From Dermacentor variabilis (Eukaryota; Arthropoda; Arachnida; Ixodida; Ixodidae): DNA of 64,000 nucleotides. Shown here one piece after another: positions 31,940-44,224 of the stretch. Within the stretch, counting starts at the first letter, position 1; the number at the start of each line of letters is the position of its first letter. Where the stretch lies: positions 2,480,001 through 2,544,000 of the forward strand of contig NW_027460390.1 in NCBI RefSeq assembly GCF_050947875.1. The letters run 5' to 3'. Both the position numbers and the translations under genes were made by a program. The notes beneath the pieces were generated by a model that did no database searches, was not told the DNA's origin, and saw only the letters and a list, made by a program, of their open reading frames with translations.

Positions 31940-32588
31940 CGTCTTCCGGACGCGAGGAAAATCTTCCAGACCACGCGGCCACCGCAAGGCTAGAAGCCTT
32001 AGGCATGCACAACACGATCGAGGAGCTCTTAGAGGCTCACCACACAGCCCAAGTCCGTCGTCTCTCGCTAAGCCCAGTGGGCCGCACAGTCCTCCGGAAG
32101 CTCAGTCTCGACGCTATCCCCGAGGTTACAGAGTACATGACGATTCCGCGAAAGGTCAGGGGGAATATTTCTGCCCCACCACTTCCCCGCAACATGGACC
32201 CCGAGTTCCATCAGGGCCGTCGGCAGGCCCGTAGTGAAGCCATTTGGCGACGCTACGGCTCGCAAGATGGAGTGGTCTAGACAGACGCAGCCAGACACCC
32301 TCGCGGGGACCTCATGGCCGCGGTGGTAGCGGATCACAACGGAGGATTGATAGAACACACAACAATCACGGCTGGCCGAGTGGTCGAAGCGGAGGAAATC
32401 GCCATTGCCATGGCCATGCATGCGGAAGCGAATACCGTCATCAGCGACAACAAGCAGGCCATGGGCAATGTAGTCCGCGGTAGAATTTCCAAATAGGCGT
32501 ACCATGTCCTCACACGACGCCCCCTAAGCGGCTTGATATCCCTCGTGTGGACACCCGATCACGCGGCTGTGCCCGGCAACACAAGAAG
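31940..32588 (+). pseudogene. I-type retroelement fragment with RNase H domain
   Basis: Plus-strand frame from about 31940 includes HAATARLEALGMHNTIEELL, VRRLSLSPVGRTVLRKL and ARSEAIWRRYG. After a TAG at 32278 it continues TDAARHPRGDLMAAVVAD, then VVEAEEIAIAMAMHAEANTV, SDNKQAMGNVVRG and, past another stop, LSGLISLVWTPDHAAVPGN. These are the D, E and D motifs and the W-P-H block of the RNase H domain of I-group retrotransposons. At least two stops break it. It is cut by the tandem repeat beginning at 32589. Confidence 0.65.
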
Positions 32589-33246
32589 TCATATCACAAG
32601 AAGCCAACAAACACTGACACCAAGGACAACATAGGGGAAATTATTTGCGCTTCATAAAGGAGATAAAGAAACGATAAATTAATTGAAACGAAAGTGGATG
32701 AAAAAGCAACTTGCCGCAGGTGGGGAACGAACACACAAGCTTCGCATTTCGAGTGCGATGCTCTACCAATTGAGCTACCGCGGCGCCGTGTCCCCATCCA
32801 CTTTCTTGGGTATTTATGTTTCCTTGTAGAACCCTGGGAGTGTTAGCCAGCGCCACCACTCACAGACCTTGACGGCGGGCGTGGAACATCCTTTCTGCCG
32901 CAGGCGTCACGAGAACTTGATCTTTTTGGGTGAAGGCAACCGGTCAATAAACCCACGCATGCTACCTGAAGCCATCAATGTTGCCGGATTCGAGACCCTC
33001 GTTACGTAATAAACGAGAAGAAAGGGGGTTAATCGAGGGCCCAATTTCTGATAGTCATATCACAAGAAGTCAACAAACACTGACACCAAGGACAACGTAA
33101 GGGAAATTATTTGCGCTTATAAAGGAGATAAAGAAACGATAAATTAATGCAAATGAAAGTGGGTGAAAAAGCAACTTGCCGCAGGTGGGGAACGATCACA
33201 CAAGCTTCGCATTTCGCGCGCGATCCTCTACCAATTGAGCTACTGG
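32589..33246 (-). repeat. 466-bp tandem repeat carrying tRNA-derived heads
   Basis: The word TCATATCACAAGAAG and about 100 following bases recur at 32589 and 33055, a 466-base period. The first unit is complete, the second stops in its tRNA-like head. On the minus strand each unit contains GTAGCTCAATTGGTAGAG and a B-box-like segment, followed by a body that ends GTCAGTGTTTGTTGG. The organisation is between a SINE and a satellite. The translated head gives the familiar artefact VAQLVEHRT. Confidence 0.75.
32717..32790 (-). other. tRNA-like head (anticodon-loop CGA), not a functional tRNA
   Basis: Minus strand folds as a cloverleaf: acceptor GCCGCGG against CTGCGGC, D arm GTAGCTCAATTGGTAGAGC, anticodon arm TCGCA-CTCGAAA-TGCGA. 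The loop would read CGA (Ser), but a real tRNA-Ser has a long variable arm, which is absent, and the T arm is mispaired. It serves as the internal polymerase III promoter remnant of the repeat. Confidence 0.6.
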
Positions 33247-33288
33247 GAAATGCGAAGGTTGTGGGATCGTTCCCCACCTGCGGCAAGT
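33174..33288. repeat. Foldback of tRNA-like head (42-bp arms)
   Basis: Left arm 33174-33215 and right arm 33247-33288 are inverted copies with about three mismatches, separated by 31 bases. The second tandem unit thus meets an inverted copy of the T-arm/anticodon part of the same head, forming a potential strong hairpin. Confidence 0.8.
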
Positions 33289-33424
33289 GATTGATTTCAC
33301 TGGGCAGTCGCTGGACCATTGAAACAAAAGTGGTTGAACGTGAGAGAGCAAGCTGAATTGTGCCGACTGTACATGAAGCATAACCTTGACTTAGAGCCCG
33401 CACGGCTAGCTTCGAACGTCAACC

Positions 33425-33575
33425 ACACTAGTACCTGAGTGTCTATGATGTTGCGCCGCTGAGCTCGAAGTCGCGGGTTTGATCCCGGCCATGGTGGTCA
33501 TATTCCAATGGGGGCGGAATGGTGAAACGCTCGTCTACAGTGCAGGAACCCCAGGTGGGCATGCATCATCTAGAG
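33425..33575 (+). mobile_element. Ruka-like SINE, internally deleted
   Basis: Plus strand reads GCCGCTGAGCTCGAAGTCG, then CGGGTTTGATCCCGGCCATG, then CCAATGGGGGCGGAATG and GGAACCCCAGGTGGGC. This is the order of Ruka, but the middle of the body is missing compared with 24108-24348. Confidence 0.6.
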
Positions 33576-33683
33576 TTGCCTGCTACGCCATACCTTCCAA
33601 TAATATAATCAATTTTGCGAGTAAAACCGCAGAATTTTCTTTTAATGTGACTCGCATTCTTCGCTTTCTTGGGACATTTTGAG

Positions 33684-33799
<116 letters not shown>

Positions 33800-33812
33800 A
33801 CTCCGACACAGC

Positions 33813-33940
33813 TGAGTGAGTGAGTGAGTGAGTGAGTAAGTGAGTGAGTGAGTGAAGAAACTTTATTGCAGGTCCGGCGAGGACGCGATCTCGTCGCGCA
33901 CCCAAGTTGTCTACCAGCTTGGGACACCAGGGATTTGCTC
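33813..33940 (-). mobile_element. 3' end of an I-type retroelement with (CTCA)n tail
   Basis: On the minus strand the sequence reads CAATAAAGTTTCTTC followed by (CTCA)n (GAGT run at 33813-33854 on plus). The near-identical AATAAAGTTCTTC followed by an ATACC repeat ends the I-type element at 60661-60690. I read this as a very short 5'-truncated copy of the same group with a different tail repeat. Confidence 0.5.
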
Positions 33941-33949
33941 GTAGTCGGG

Positions 33950-35240
33950 AGGCTGTCGTGGCCATTTCATCGTCGTCATTCCAGCTTCGTCATCTGACTC
34001 TAGTCATGCTTCCCTCGTCACGTCGTCTTCGCCGACAAAGTGGTCAAGCTTGCCTAATAGCTTCGACCACAACGCGCTTTTGGTCGTGATGCCTCCAGGA
34101 TGGTTGCTTCTTCACCCTTTCAGCTTTGTCATACGACTGTCGTCATGCCATCGGCGCGACGCTGTTGTAACACTGTCTTCATATCTTCAATGTGATATCG
34201 TCATCGAGATGCCGCCGTGGCCGTTCCGTCATCATTTCTCCAGCTTCGCCATCCGACTTTCTTCATGCCTTCGTCTTCACGCTATCGCCCTAACGCCATC
34301 GTTGCCATACAGTCGTCGTCATGGAATCGTCACGCCATCGTCGTCATGCGGTCATCGTCATCCCATTGTCTCCACACTGTCGTCGTGCCAAGGTCTCAAT
34401 TGAGTGGCCGTCACTCATTCGTTTCTATACCGTCGTCGTGATGTCGTCGTGGTCGTTCAGTCCAAGTTATTCTAACTTCGTCATGCTACTGTGCTTGTGC
34501 TGTCTTCCTTAGACCCTCACGATTGCACTCATACTGATCTCGTCACGCTATCGTATTACCATCGTAATCACTTCAGATATGTTATCCCAGTATCGTCGTG
34601 CCGTAGTCGTTATACCGCCTTCTTCATCATATTGTCCTCATACCATTGTCATGCCATCGTCATCATTGAGTCGCCGTCATACAGCTGTCTGCATACATTT
34701 GGTGCCATACCGTCGTCGTGCCGTCGCGGTCTTTCTATAATCATCCTCTTAACTTCGTCATCCACCTGTCGTCATGCTGGCGCCGGCATGCCATCATCGT
34801 CGCACAGTCGTCGTCATCCGGTTGTCATCACATTGTCGTTTTGATAATGCCAAGCGAGTCATTTTATTGTAATTATGCGGCCTTCCTTTAATAACGATCA
34901 TGCCGCCGTTCCCATGCCATTGTCGTCATTGTGTCGCCTTCAAACGGTCGCTGTCGTGCATCCGTTGTCCCACCGTCGTCGTAAGGTCGTCATGCGGTCG
35001 TGCTCGTGCCATCGCCGTCATTCCAGCTTCTTTATCCGGTTGCCTTCATCCGGTTGTAGTTAAAGTATCGTCATCATTTCACCATTGTCATCTCATTGTC
35101 TTCATGTTCTCGACGTCATACTGCCTTTGTTGTTCCATCGACGTTTATCCTTGTTCCTTCCATCGCCGTCACAGCGCCGTCGTCATGGAGTAATTGTCGT
35201 GCCATCATTCTCGTTAGCAACTTTGCCAAGCAAGTGGCAT
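33950..35240 (+). repeat. CGTC/CATC-rich array, plus orientation, block B
   Basis: Counterpart of 1057-1660, extended by about 690 bases on the left (33950-34640) that block A lacks because the LTR abuts there. The 34641-35240 part matches block A nearly base for base. Open frames inside (for example 34050-34403 and 34491-34844) are repeat artefacts. Confidence 0.75.
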
Positions 35241-36269
35241 AGAAAAATTGGCCTATAGTGGATGCAGGCCGCGTCGCTTAAAGCAGAAGTAATTCAAGTA
35301 TTTCATGACAACTACAAATTAGAAATAAACGATATTCAGCAATTTGAATTGTCAGAACATCACTTGAATGATAATTGCATTACCGTCGACAACCATCTTC
35401 AGATAGGTTCCATCACAATTTTTTTCAAACGTATTCAAACTCTACGGCTTCGGTACTAACGGTAGAGTTAATCACACTTGCGTTCTGTCGGTCATAGTGT
35501 CCAAGCTTCCTGATTCCCGTTTTTGTTAACTGCATCTTACTCGCCGTTCTCAACTCTTTTGGGAGGGTTCGAACATTCAGATTCCCTCTCTTGTGAGCGA
35601 TGCTGCAACATCCTAAACATAACCTGTTCAGAGCACGCAGGAACCTTTTGCAGCCACTGCTGATACTTTACCGGCACTAGACGTTAGTCGAGTGAGTAAT
35701 GTCAGCCTTGGCTGTGTGCAAAGAAATGGCACGCACTTGAATTTATTACTGCCGTCGATGGGATACATGACTGCTGTTAATGTTCGTCTCGTTCACCGAG
35801 GCTCAACAACAGAGAGGTAGCTGTAGCGGCAGTGAAAGATAGGATGTAGTAATTGTGGCTGCGGAGCATGCGATTTCTTGAGCGAACATCAAAATAGGGT
35901 AAATTGCACATACGCTACTAGTGCATATGTGCTACTAGTGCTGGCATGTCTATGTTGGCAAGTGCTCTTATGCTGCAAGACTGACCATAGCATTAGATAT
36001 TTTAGCCACACTTTTAGATGAAGTAGGATTTTGAGTAGAGTATTGGATTAAAAAAGATACAGTAGAACCTATATCACCATGACTGTCGACGGTAATTGAA
36101 TTAGCATTCAGGCAATGTAGCGGCTAACCGGATTTCTCAAGTCAAGTTTACTTGAAATCGTTTGCGGTCATTCTGACACTTGCTTAGCTTCAGTTACATA
36201 TGGCGCCCACTCTAGGTTGTATCGACCCACTTTGCTTTTGGCACTCGCTTGCGAAGGTCGCGTATGAGC
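35241..36269. other. Spacer between CGTC-rich arrays, block B
   Basis: Matches 1661-3289 without the ~600-base extra segment of block A. No gene recognised. Confidence 0.5.
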
Positions 36270-37722
36270 ATGCTAGGACGTAGGGACGACGACGGAGCGT
36301 CAAAGGTGGTGTGCCGACGACAGCATAACCGACAATGACATGACGATTCCGAAATGATAATGATAGTATAAGGACGTTTGCTTGAAAAAAAAGGTATAAC
36401 CACGACGGGAAGACGACAAAAGGATGACCAAGCTACACTGACGATAATGACATGACCACGACGGCACGGCGATGACAGTACGTCAACAGATGGATTTAAC
36501 AGCGACTGTCTGAAGACGACGCAGTGACGAAGGTGGCATGACAACAGCGACATATCAGGAGTGAATGACGACACCATGATTATCATAGAATGACAAACAA
36601 GGAACGTAATCGGACCGACACAGCCGGTATGACTACAACGCCATAACGACAACGGGATGACGTTTTGAAGTGACAAGGATGGTGCCATGGCGACATGGCA
36701 GGCAAGGATGGTGCCAAGGCATGCCAGGGCGACATTGGCATGCCAACGGCTTTGTGACGACGGCGGCATGACGACGAATGTATAACAACGAATGCTATAC
36801 GGCGACAGTATGATGACGACGCAGTGTTCTTGGGATGCAAATAATGGCATGAGGACAATGGTATAAGTTCGAATGCGCGATGACGACTACGTCACGAAGA
36901 CTGTATGACCATGACTATGTGAATGCGATGGAGGGACGATGACAGCATGGCAAAACTAGAATGACGACTATCACATGACCACGAAAGCCCCGCGGCAGTA
37001 TGACAACGAATGCAACACAACTGTAGATGGCGCGATAATGACGGCATGACGAGAGTCGGATTACAATCCTGCAATGATGACAATACAAGAATCATAACGA
37101 CATCCATACCAGGAGCACATTCCTAGTAGCCGGCGGTATTAGACAATTCGCGTAACTGGGTCACTGTACAGGGCGTGACGACGACTGCATGACGAGAGTT
37201 GGAAGGCGAAGCTTTAATGGCGACGCTGAAATGACCACGACAGCCTCACGACGATGTTATGACAACAAATGTATGACGTCTGTGTAAGGATGATGGCGTG
37301 ACGACGAAAGCATGACAAACCTGGAACGACGACAACGCAACGACCACAACGGCACCAAGGCCGTGAGCACGTACCTAGTGGCACAAGTTGTCACAAGCTG
37401 TCAGATTACTCGGGCCACTGTATCGGCGTAAAATGCATGACGATGACTGCAGGACGAGAGTTACATGATGAAGCTTTAATGGCGACGATGGAGTGACCGA
37501 AGCGGAATCACGGCTACGCTACGAGCACATACTTAGATTGGACGGCACCGTCTTCAGGCAGTCGCTGTGATGGATCCGTTGATATACTGTCGTCGCTATG
37601 CTGTCGCAGTCGCGTAACTTGGGCTACTTGATTGGCGTAAGAGGCTAGACAGATGTATAGACATATAAGCTCAAAACGCGCGAAGAAGACAAAGAATGCT
37701 AACCGCATTAAAATACAGTTTT
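36270..37722 (-). repeat. CGTC/CATC-rich array, inverted orientation, block B
   Basis: Counterpart of 3290-4730. Plus strand reads GACGACGGCATGAC-type words. The array fades near 37600 and unit U3 begins at 37723. Confidence 0.75.
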
Positions 37723-37855
37723 CCTGAAATGCGAGATCGCGTTACTTTTTTTGAGAATGAACAGCAATCCCACCACGTCACAAGTGAGTGAATATTTAAT
37801 TTGAGGCTATTCAGTGAAACAACGAGCATTTTTCTTCTTGAATGTCAACGAGTAT

Positions 37856-38465
37856 TCAGTGCTCGTACACGTTGACTACAAGATACTTGAATGTATATCT
37901 AATGACTGGAAGCGGAATTTTGCAGCGTGCACAACACTTTACTCCTCCAAAACACGAAAAAGAAAGCTTCCCCTCTTTCATCTGCGAGCACTGATCCTCC
38001 AAATAGCGCATGTAGTTCATCGAAACATCCGTGTTAAAAGCGAGGAACTTCCTAGGGTTCCACACCACAGGTGTCATATCGTACTCTGCGGCCTGCGACG
38101 TGCAATGTGCACGAAGCTCGAACCAAGTATGGCCCTTGGTGGACTTGTCCAGAACATCTACCACCGTGATCAACTAGCTTGCGGTCTCCGCTGCCTCAGA
38201 GACAACGTCCAACTGGGCGCGAACAAGCCTCGGCAGCGCGATGAGCATCCTAAGCAGCATGTATCGCCCGCAAACGCCGTATACTGCGACACTTTTTTGG
38301 TCCTTGCAGTCGTGCACCAAGTTGAAGACATACTGGCTGAGCGTTCTGGCACTGATGGTGACGTGAGGAAGCTTCTTTCTGGATTTTTGCAGGAGATGTT
38401 TGGTGTTCTTCCATGTGGAGCTGTTGAACATCAAAGTGTTCGTCGATTTCTCTCGGCGTTCTGAA
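37856..38465 (-). pseudogene. Displaced C-terminal part of F-box protein, U3
   Basis: Offset frame with NTLMFNSSTWKN, KLPHVTISARTLSQYVF and LRMLIALPRLVRAQLDVV. A stop after VSEAAETAS (TAG at about 38173) separates the last part (37856-38173, KGHTWFELRAHC, ending in a divergent KYLVVNVYEH). Confidence 0.5.
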
Positions 38466-39248
38466 CAGGGAGTCGAACCGCCAGGTTCCGCACTCCCCAT
38501 CCACTGAAAGGATCCGGAGCTTGAGGAAAGACTGAAGTACCTGTGCCACCGTCACGTCGTTCTCGTTCCAAACGCTGCCGATCTGGAGTAACTTCAGGTT
38601 TGGACGTGCCTTAGACACGTGCAGCAATCCGCCTGTGAATATACCAGTTACTGAGAGGCATGCCAGATGCTGCAGTGATTCGATGCACCACCATGTGCTT
38701 CGATGGCGTGCCCGATCCGAGTTGATATCCAGTCGTTCAAGCAAAGGACAGCTGGCGTATAGCTGGCGAAGAATGCCGTCCTCGATGTGGACTTCTCGCG
38801 AAGTCATGAATACTTTCAGGCATTTTAAGCTCTGGAGAAGGCGTACGTCATCTGGCAGCAGCTTATCACTTCGACGCAACGCCACGGCGGTAACTGACTC
38901 GCAGATTCGCAGAATGATTGGCATGCTGCGATGTGAGGGCCCTCGGCAAGGTATCACCAGCTCTTTGACCAGTTTGAAGTGCGTCGAGCAAGTAGCGATG
39001 TCTTCTACGTAGATAATTGCGGAGACATTAAGCTTGCGGATCAGGGTGGCTCTGTTTAGGCCATCGTCCACCGGATGCTCTCTTTCCATGTCCCGCAGGT
39101 TGATACGCACCGCTGTCCAGAGGCAAGGGTCGAAGGCTAACCTCTTCCATCGCTCGTACACCTGGGCTGTTGTCGCGAGCCAGAGTTGCGGGAGGTAAGC
39201 GAATATCTTGAGGACGAGTTCAAGTGGGAGGTCGTCAAAGTGCAACAT
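38250..39248 (-). CDS. F-box/LRR-like protein, U3 copy (332 aa, C-terminus frameshifted)
   Basis: F-box at residues about 3-48 (DDLPLELVLKIFAYLP, VYERWKRLAFDPCLW), then leucine-rich segments (CPLLERLDI, LQHLACLSVTGIF, RPNLKLLQIGS, LKLRILSVDG) up to the frame break near residue 265, and the same out-of-frame tail as U1 and U2. Particular changes include RRSDKLLPDD in place of RGNDTPLPHD and a W for G in STWWCIESL. An AAG-rich leader precedes the ATG and is longer than in U2. Function as an SCF substrate adaptor is inferred from family only. Confidence 0.55.
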   Translation of the reverse strand: MLHFDDLPLELVLKIFAYLPQLWLATTAQVYERWKRLAFDPCLWTAVRINLRDMEREHPVDDGLNRATLIRKLNVSAIIYVEDIATCSTHFKLVKELVIPCRGPSHRSMPIILRICESVTAVALRRSDKLLPDDVRLLQSLKCLKVFMTSREVHIEDGILRQLYASCPLLERLDINSDRARHRSTWWCIESLQHLACLSVTGIFTGGLLHVSKARPNLKLLQIGSVWNENDVTVAQVLQSFLKLRILSVDGECGTWRFDSLFRTPREIDEHFDVQQLHMEEHQTSPAKIQKEASSRHHQCQNAQPVCLQLGARLQGPKKCRSIRRLRAIHAA

Positions 39249-39505
39249 CTTCTTCTTCTTCTTCTTCCTTCAAAATTCTGGCACGTACCCACGAGGAGGA
39301 GATTGGCCATGGCACTCAATGGAAACATAACGTCAACTTCTTGCTTCCTGTTAACTTATTGATCTGTACTATCCATATTTAGTTAGTAGTGAATATAAAT
39401 TATTTTTCTGTTCCCGTTTCTCGAATAGTCATGCCAGTTTTGCCGAAGATGCTATATTACGAAAACAACGCGATTCAGCGTTAATAATGAGGAAAATGTG
39501 CTTAA

Positions 39506-40255
39506 CATGAGTCTCCCAATCGCAATGACGTACTCATGCACAACCTGACACACTTCCTTTCGGGCTCGACCAGGGGTACTTGCCCCGAAAGATAACATGC
39601 TAATCACCGAGAGAGCAAGGCCCATACGCGATAGGGGCTGCTTTAAGTAGGTCTTCCTTTCGGAATTATATTTGCGGAAAAAGAGGAGGAAATGGTACGG
39701 TGATTCTATATCCCCACATGATGCACAAAGGTTCTATGCTGCGAACCCACACCTACTCATGAACAAATTTAGTTGAGGTATTCGACATCGTAATAGTGTA
39801 ATGGAAACTTCGCATTGCCGAGAGGCACAAGACCGCACATTCCAGGGGAACGGTAAATGTTCGTAATCCGGTGCAGCAACGAGGGGGCTCATTTTTTCTT
39901 CCTAGGTCTTGTTGTCGCCACGGGAACCTTGTTACCGTTAGCAGAGTAAGGTTTGGTATAAAGAAACTCACTGCCTACAAGCGCTGCATTTGCCAAGCTG
40001 TCTGTAATCTCAATGAGTGCTAGTCCACGCTGTCCAGTTGTCCACAAAAACCGGATTGTGAAGCGATCGGTGCAATGGTGAATTATTTGTGCTTTCCACC
40101 GTCTTAAGAAATGAACCGTCTCCGAGCAATATTGTGCGACACACATTTCGGAATTTTGTATACGGCCAAGCATATGGCCATGAATTCGGCCACATAAAAT
40201 TGGAGTGTAATCGGGAAGACGGATAGCAAAGCTTCATGACAGTATTTGAGAGCAA
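39506..40255 (-). pseudogene. Retroelement RNase H and zinc-knuckle remnant, U3
   Basis: Same remnant as at 6519-7277 with more frame breaks: after HRSLHNPVF the frame shifts (two extra bases relative to U1 at about 40048-40052), and GQRGLALIEITDSLANAAL is found in 39889-40173. The knuckle part is further disrupted by stops. Confidence 0.55.
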
Positions 40256-40986
40256 ATGCCTATCGCTGATTTCTCACCTTTTTATTAGACGTCCGTGGAC
40301 ACTGCATTATATACGGGAAAATCTTCCAAATACTAATTCCAATGTTCGACTAGCTTTTGCTTGTCTATGAAATTAGGATTCCTTGGAAAGCGCAACATGG
40401 CCGCGCTAATTCGGCGTTCCTCTTCTACTTTTTCTTTGACCCCTAGCGCTTTCGTTTTATCAAATATTTTAACGAGAGCGATATCTGGGTGTTCTGATTC
40501 CTGTATGACGAAATAAACTATGAATTGTCACTGGTGTGCCAGAGAACGTCTACTTTCACTACTTCCGGAGTTTTCCGGGGGAGGGGCTCAGCTCACTCCG
40601 GGCGATGCGGAAGCCACCCCCCTCCTCCCCCCCTCGCGCACGCACACACATACACACACACCTAAAGTGCCATAGCGAGAGCTGCCTCACCCACATCATT
40701 TCAGGCATCTTTTGCCTTTCCTCGACCTTTTTACTTGAAATTTTACTGGGGCTAATAGCTCACTGCATAATTGTTGGTGCGGACGTTCAAGGCTTCTAAT
40801 TCATACTTTCGCTTTATTTCTGCAAATCCGGACAATAGGAGGACTCGCGCATTCGAAGATCTAACGGCGGCTGCCTCATCCGTATTTTCTCACTTCAACA
40901 TTGTTTTATGTTTCCACACAATATATACATACACAATATATATGAATATACACACAGGACAAAGCTTATTATATATTTGAAAGAAA
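40256..40986. other. Non-coding part of unit U3 with (CA)n
   Basis: Equivalent to 7278-8007, with the (CA)n tract near 40640-40662. No gene. Confidence 0.6.
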
Positions 40987-43725
40987 TCATCATCATCATC
41001 AGCCTGTTTTATGTCCACTGCAGGACGAAGGCCTCTCCCTGCGACCTTTAATTACCCCTGTCCTGCGCCAACCGATTGCAACTATAGCGCCCGCGAATTT
41101 GCTAATTTCATCGCTCCACCTAGTCTTTTGTAGTCCTCGATTGCGTTTTCCTTCCCTTGGCGCCCGTTCTTAATGTAACGTTCTGTAACGGTTATCTAAC
41201 CGGCGCATTACATGACCTGCCTAGCTCCATTTTTATGCGTTGCATATTGCAATCACTCAGTTCAGCCCTTGGGCGCGGCCGGGCAGCCACCATTGAGGGT
41301 ATGAGCCATTGTTCATTGCTGCGCGTCTCATATGTGGGTCTATTCTCTTTTAAGTTTGCTATGTTTGTTATTAAGTTGCTTCAATTTTTATGCGTTGCAT
41401 ATTGCAATCACTCAGTTCAGCCCTTGGGCGCGGCCGGGCAGCCACCATTGATCTTTAGCGCAACCACGTGACGTGACGTCACGACAGCCGGAGGAAAAGC
41501 TGGGCCCCAACTCGCGCAATATGCAACGCATTCTTGGCTTAAGCAAGCTAAGCCTGGCCATTCTTTTCCCTCTTGATGTCAATTAAAATATCGTCTATAC
41601 CCGTTTGCTCTCTGATCCAAACCACTCTCTTTCTGTCTCTTCACGTTATGCCGAGCGATGCTTCGTTCCATCGCTCTTTGCGCGGTCCCTAACTTGTTCT
41701 CAAGCTTCTTTGTCAGTCTCCAAGTCTCTGTCCCATATGTCAGCACCGGTAAAATGCACTGATTGTACACCTTCCTTTTCAATGATAATGGTAAGCTTCC
41801 AGTCAGGAGCTGGCAATATCTGCCGTATGCAATCCAACTCATTTCTATTCTTCTGTGAATTTCATTCTAGTGATGATGGTTCCCTGGGATTAATTAACCT
41901 GAGTAAACGTACTCCTTCACAGACTCTAGAGGTCGACTGGCGATCCTGAACTCTTGTTCCTTTGCCCGGCTATTTATTATTATCTTTGTCTTCTGCATAT
42001 TAATCTTCAACCCCACTCTTACACTCTCTCTGTTAAGGTCCTCAATCATTTGTTGTAATTCATCTGCATTGTTGCTGAATAGAACATTGTCATCAGCAAA
42101 CCGCAGGTTGCTGAGATATTTGCCGTCGATCTTTACTCCTAAGCCTTGCCAGTTTATTAGCTTGAATACTTCTCCTAAGCACGCAGTGAACTGCATTGTA
42201 GAGATTGTGTCTCCCTGTCTGACCCTTTTCTTTATAGGTATCTTCCTGCTTTTCTTGTGTAGAATTTAGGTAGCTGTAGAACCTCTGAGATATTTTCCAA
42301 TGTATTTACGTAAGCGTTCTGTACTCCTTGATTATGTAATGCCTCTATGACTGCTGGTATCTCTGCTGAATCAAATGCCTTTCGTAATCTATGAAAGCCA
42401 TATAGAGAGGCTTATTGTACTCTACGGATTTCTCGATAACCTGATTGATGACAAGGACGTGATCAATTGTAGAGTATCCCTTCCTGAAGCCAGCCTTTTC
42501 CTTTAGTTGACTAAAGTCCATTGTTGCCTTTATTCTATAGGATATTATTTTGGTAAATATTGTACATAATACTCATCGTAAGCTAATGGGCCTATAATTT
42601 TTCAATTATTTAACGTCTCCCTTTTTGAGGATTAGTATAATGTTCGCATTCTTCCAGTTTTCTGGGACCTTTGCAGTAGATAGACACTTCGTATAAAAAG
42701 CCGCCAGTTTTTCAAGCATTATGTCTCCTCGATCTGTGATTAAATAGACTGTTATTCCATATTCTCCTGCTGCTCTTCCTCGTTTCACCTCATCGCTAGT
42801 TATAGGAGGAGTTCCTGTATCCTGTTCATTACTGTTTCTAACTGAGGTATCTTGACTCCTCTGGGGACTGTACAGGTCATTATAGAATTCTGCCGCTGCT
42901 TTTACTATATCTTCGAGATTGCTGATGATATTACCATGCTCATCTTTCATTGCAAACATCTTAGTTTGCCCTATGCCAAGTTTCTTTCTCACGGATTTGA
43001 GGTTGCGTACATTTTTTACGGCTTCTTCAGTCTTTCTCACGTTATAGTTACGAATATCCCTTATTTTCGCCTTCTTAATCAGTTTTGACAGTTCCGTGAA
43101 TTCTGTCTCTTGAGTTGGACACTTTCATTTTTTCTCGTTTCTTCATTAGGTACTTTGCTACTTGGGAGAGCTTGCCTACTGGTCGCCTTGTTGTCTTGCC
43201 TCCCACTTCAATTGCACCCTCTGAAGGCAACCTAGTTACGGTTTCATTTATTAGCTCTATGTCATCATCATCCCTCTGTTCTAAGGCTGCATATATGTTT
43301 GCACGTACCTACCTGACTTTGTCTGATTTTACCCTTACTGCTTCTAGGTTGACCTGTTTCTTCTTGACCAATTCAGCTCTTTCTCTCTTCAAATTGAAGT
43401 AAATCGTTGCCTTCACTAACTTATGATCACTTCGGTTTACCCCACCTACCACTTCTACATCCTGCACTATGCTGGGATCAGCAGAAAGTATGAAGTCAAA
43501 TTCATTTCTTGTTTCACCATTAGAGTTTTTCCAGGTCCACTTTGTGTTGCTGCGCTTCCTGAAAAAGGTGTTCATTATTCGAAGCTTATTCGTTTCTACG
43601 AATTCTACCAGCATCTCTCCTCTAGCGTTCCTAGAATCGACGCCGTAGTTGCCAATTGCTTGTTCACCAGCATGCTTTTATCCATTTTTGCATTGAAGTC
43701 GCAAATTACTACAGTATATTGAGTT
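40987..43725 (-). mobile_element. 5'-truncated, frameshifted RTE copy, U3
   Basis: Same pieces and order as U1: TFFRKRSNTKWTW (43309-43614), RT start (42606-43040), LRFADDNVLFS (41894-42196) and ILPVLTYGTETWRLTKK (41579-41842). The 3' CATCATCAT tail is at 40988-41001. Additional frameshifts relative to U1 split the catalytic block. Inactive. Confidence 0.85.
41235..41557. mobile_element. 323-bp foldback/MITE-like insertion, U3 (reference copy)
   Basis: Flanked by CCATTTTT (41227-41234) and CCATTCTT (41558-41565), a probable 8-bp target duplication. It begins ATGCGTTGCATATTGC (41235-41250); a second direct copy of the first 62 bases is at 41390-41451; the perfect inverse GCAATATGCAACGCAT is at 41516-41531. 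The segment 41390-41531 alone looks like a 142-bp MITE with 16-bp inverted repeats. The last 26 bases form a GGCTTA/TAAGCC hairpin. Confidence 0.75.
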
Positions 43726-44224
43726 AGCCAATTAAATAAATATAGGTAAATACAGGTAACCAATTAAAAAAAAGATATTTCTAAAGGTATGAATAGCCTA
43801 TGCTTAGAGAATGAACATGTTACTACATGTTCACCACGCTTCAAATTGCTTTGCGTGATTTTTTTGCCCATGAAATAAAAACTATAGACTTCAGTGACCC
43901 CTCCGCCAGAGTCTTTTATTAATGGCGCGTGAAATGCACGCGAGTGTTGTGCGTCTCAGTATTGCTTCTTTTTCCGGTAAGCAATACTAACGACTCATGA
44001 AAAAAACATTTCTAATAATTTACAACATTTATTAGGGGCGGCAACATCATCAGTTGCATGCGATGCAACCTGAAATGCGAGATCGCGTTACTTGCTTTGA
44101 GAATGAACAGCAATCCCACCATGTCACAAGTGAGTGAATATTTCATTCGAGGGTATTCAGTGAAACAACGAGCATTTTCTTTCTTTTTGAATGTCGGCGA
44201 GTGTTCAGTCATCGTACACGTTGA

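Larger units (their letters stand above)
37723..44068 (-). repeat. Unit U3 (~6.35 kb)
   Basis: First unit of block B, preceded by the same flank as U1. It has the F-box ORF, displaced C-terminus, RNase H remnant, RTE copy and 323-bp insertion. Shared small indels place it with U4 and U5, for example AACATGAGTCTCCCAATC in place of the U1/U2 AACATGAGAGTCTCCCAGTC. Confidence 0.9.

Noticed and set aside
32717..32790. Functional tRNA-Ser(CGA)
   Set aside because: No long variable arm and a mispaired T arm; it lies inside a tandem repeat.
32641..32859. Open frame encoding AVAQLVEHRT on the minus strand
   Set aside because: This peptide is the well-known translation of a tRNA-like SINE head and not a gene.
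37814..38464. Plus-strand frames of 180-216 codons opposite the F-box C-terminus (also at 11291-11830, 44255-44872 and 50610-51221)
   Set aside because: Antisense shadows of the displaced F-box C-terminal frame, with Cys/Arg-rich unnatural composition.
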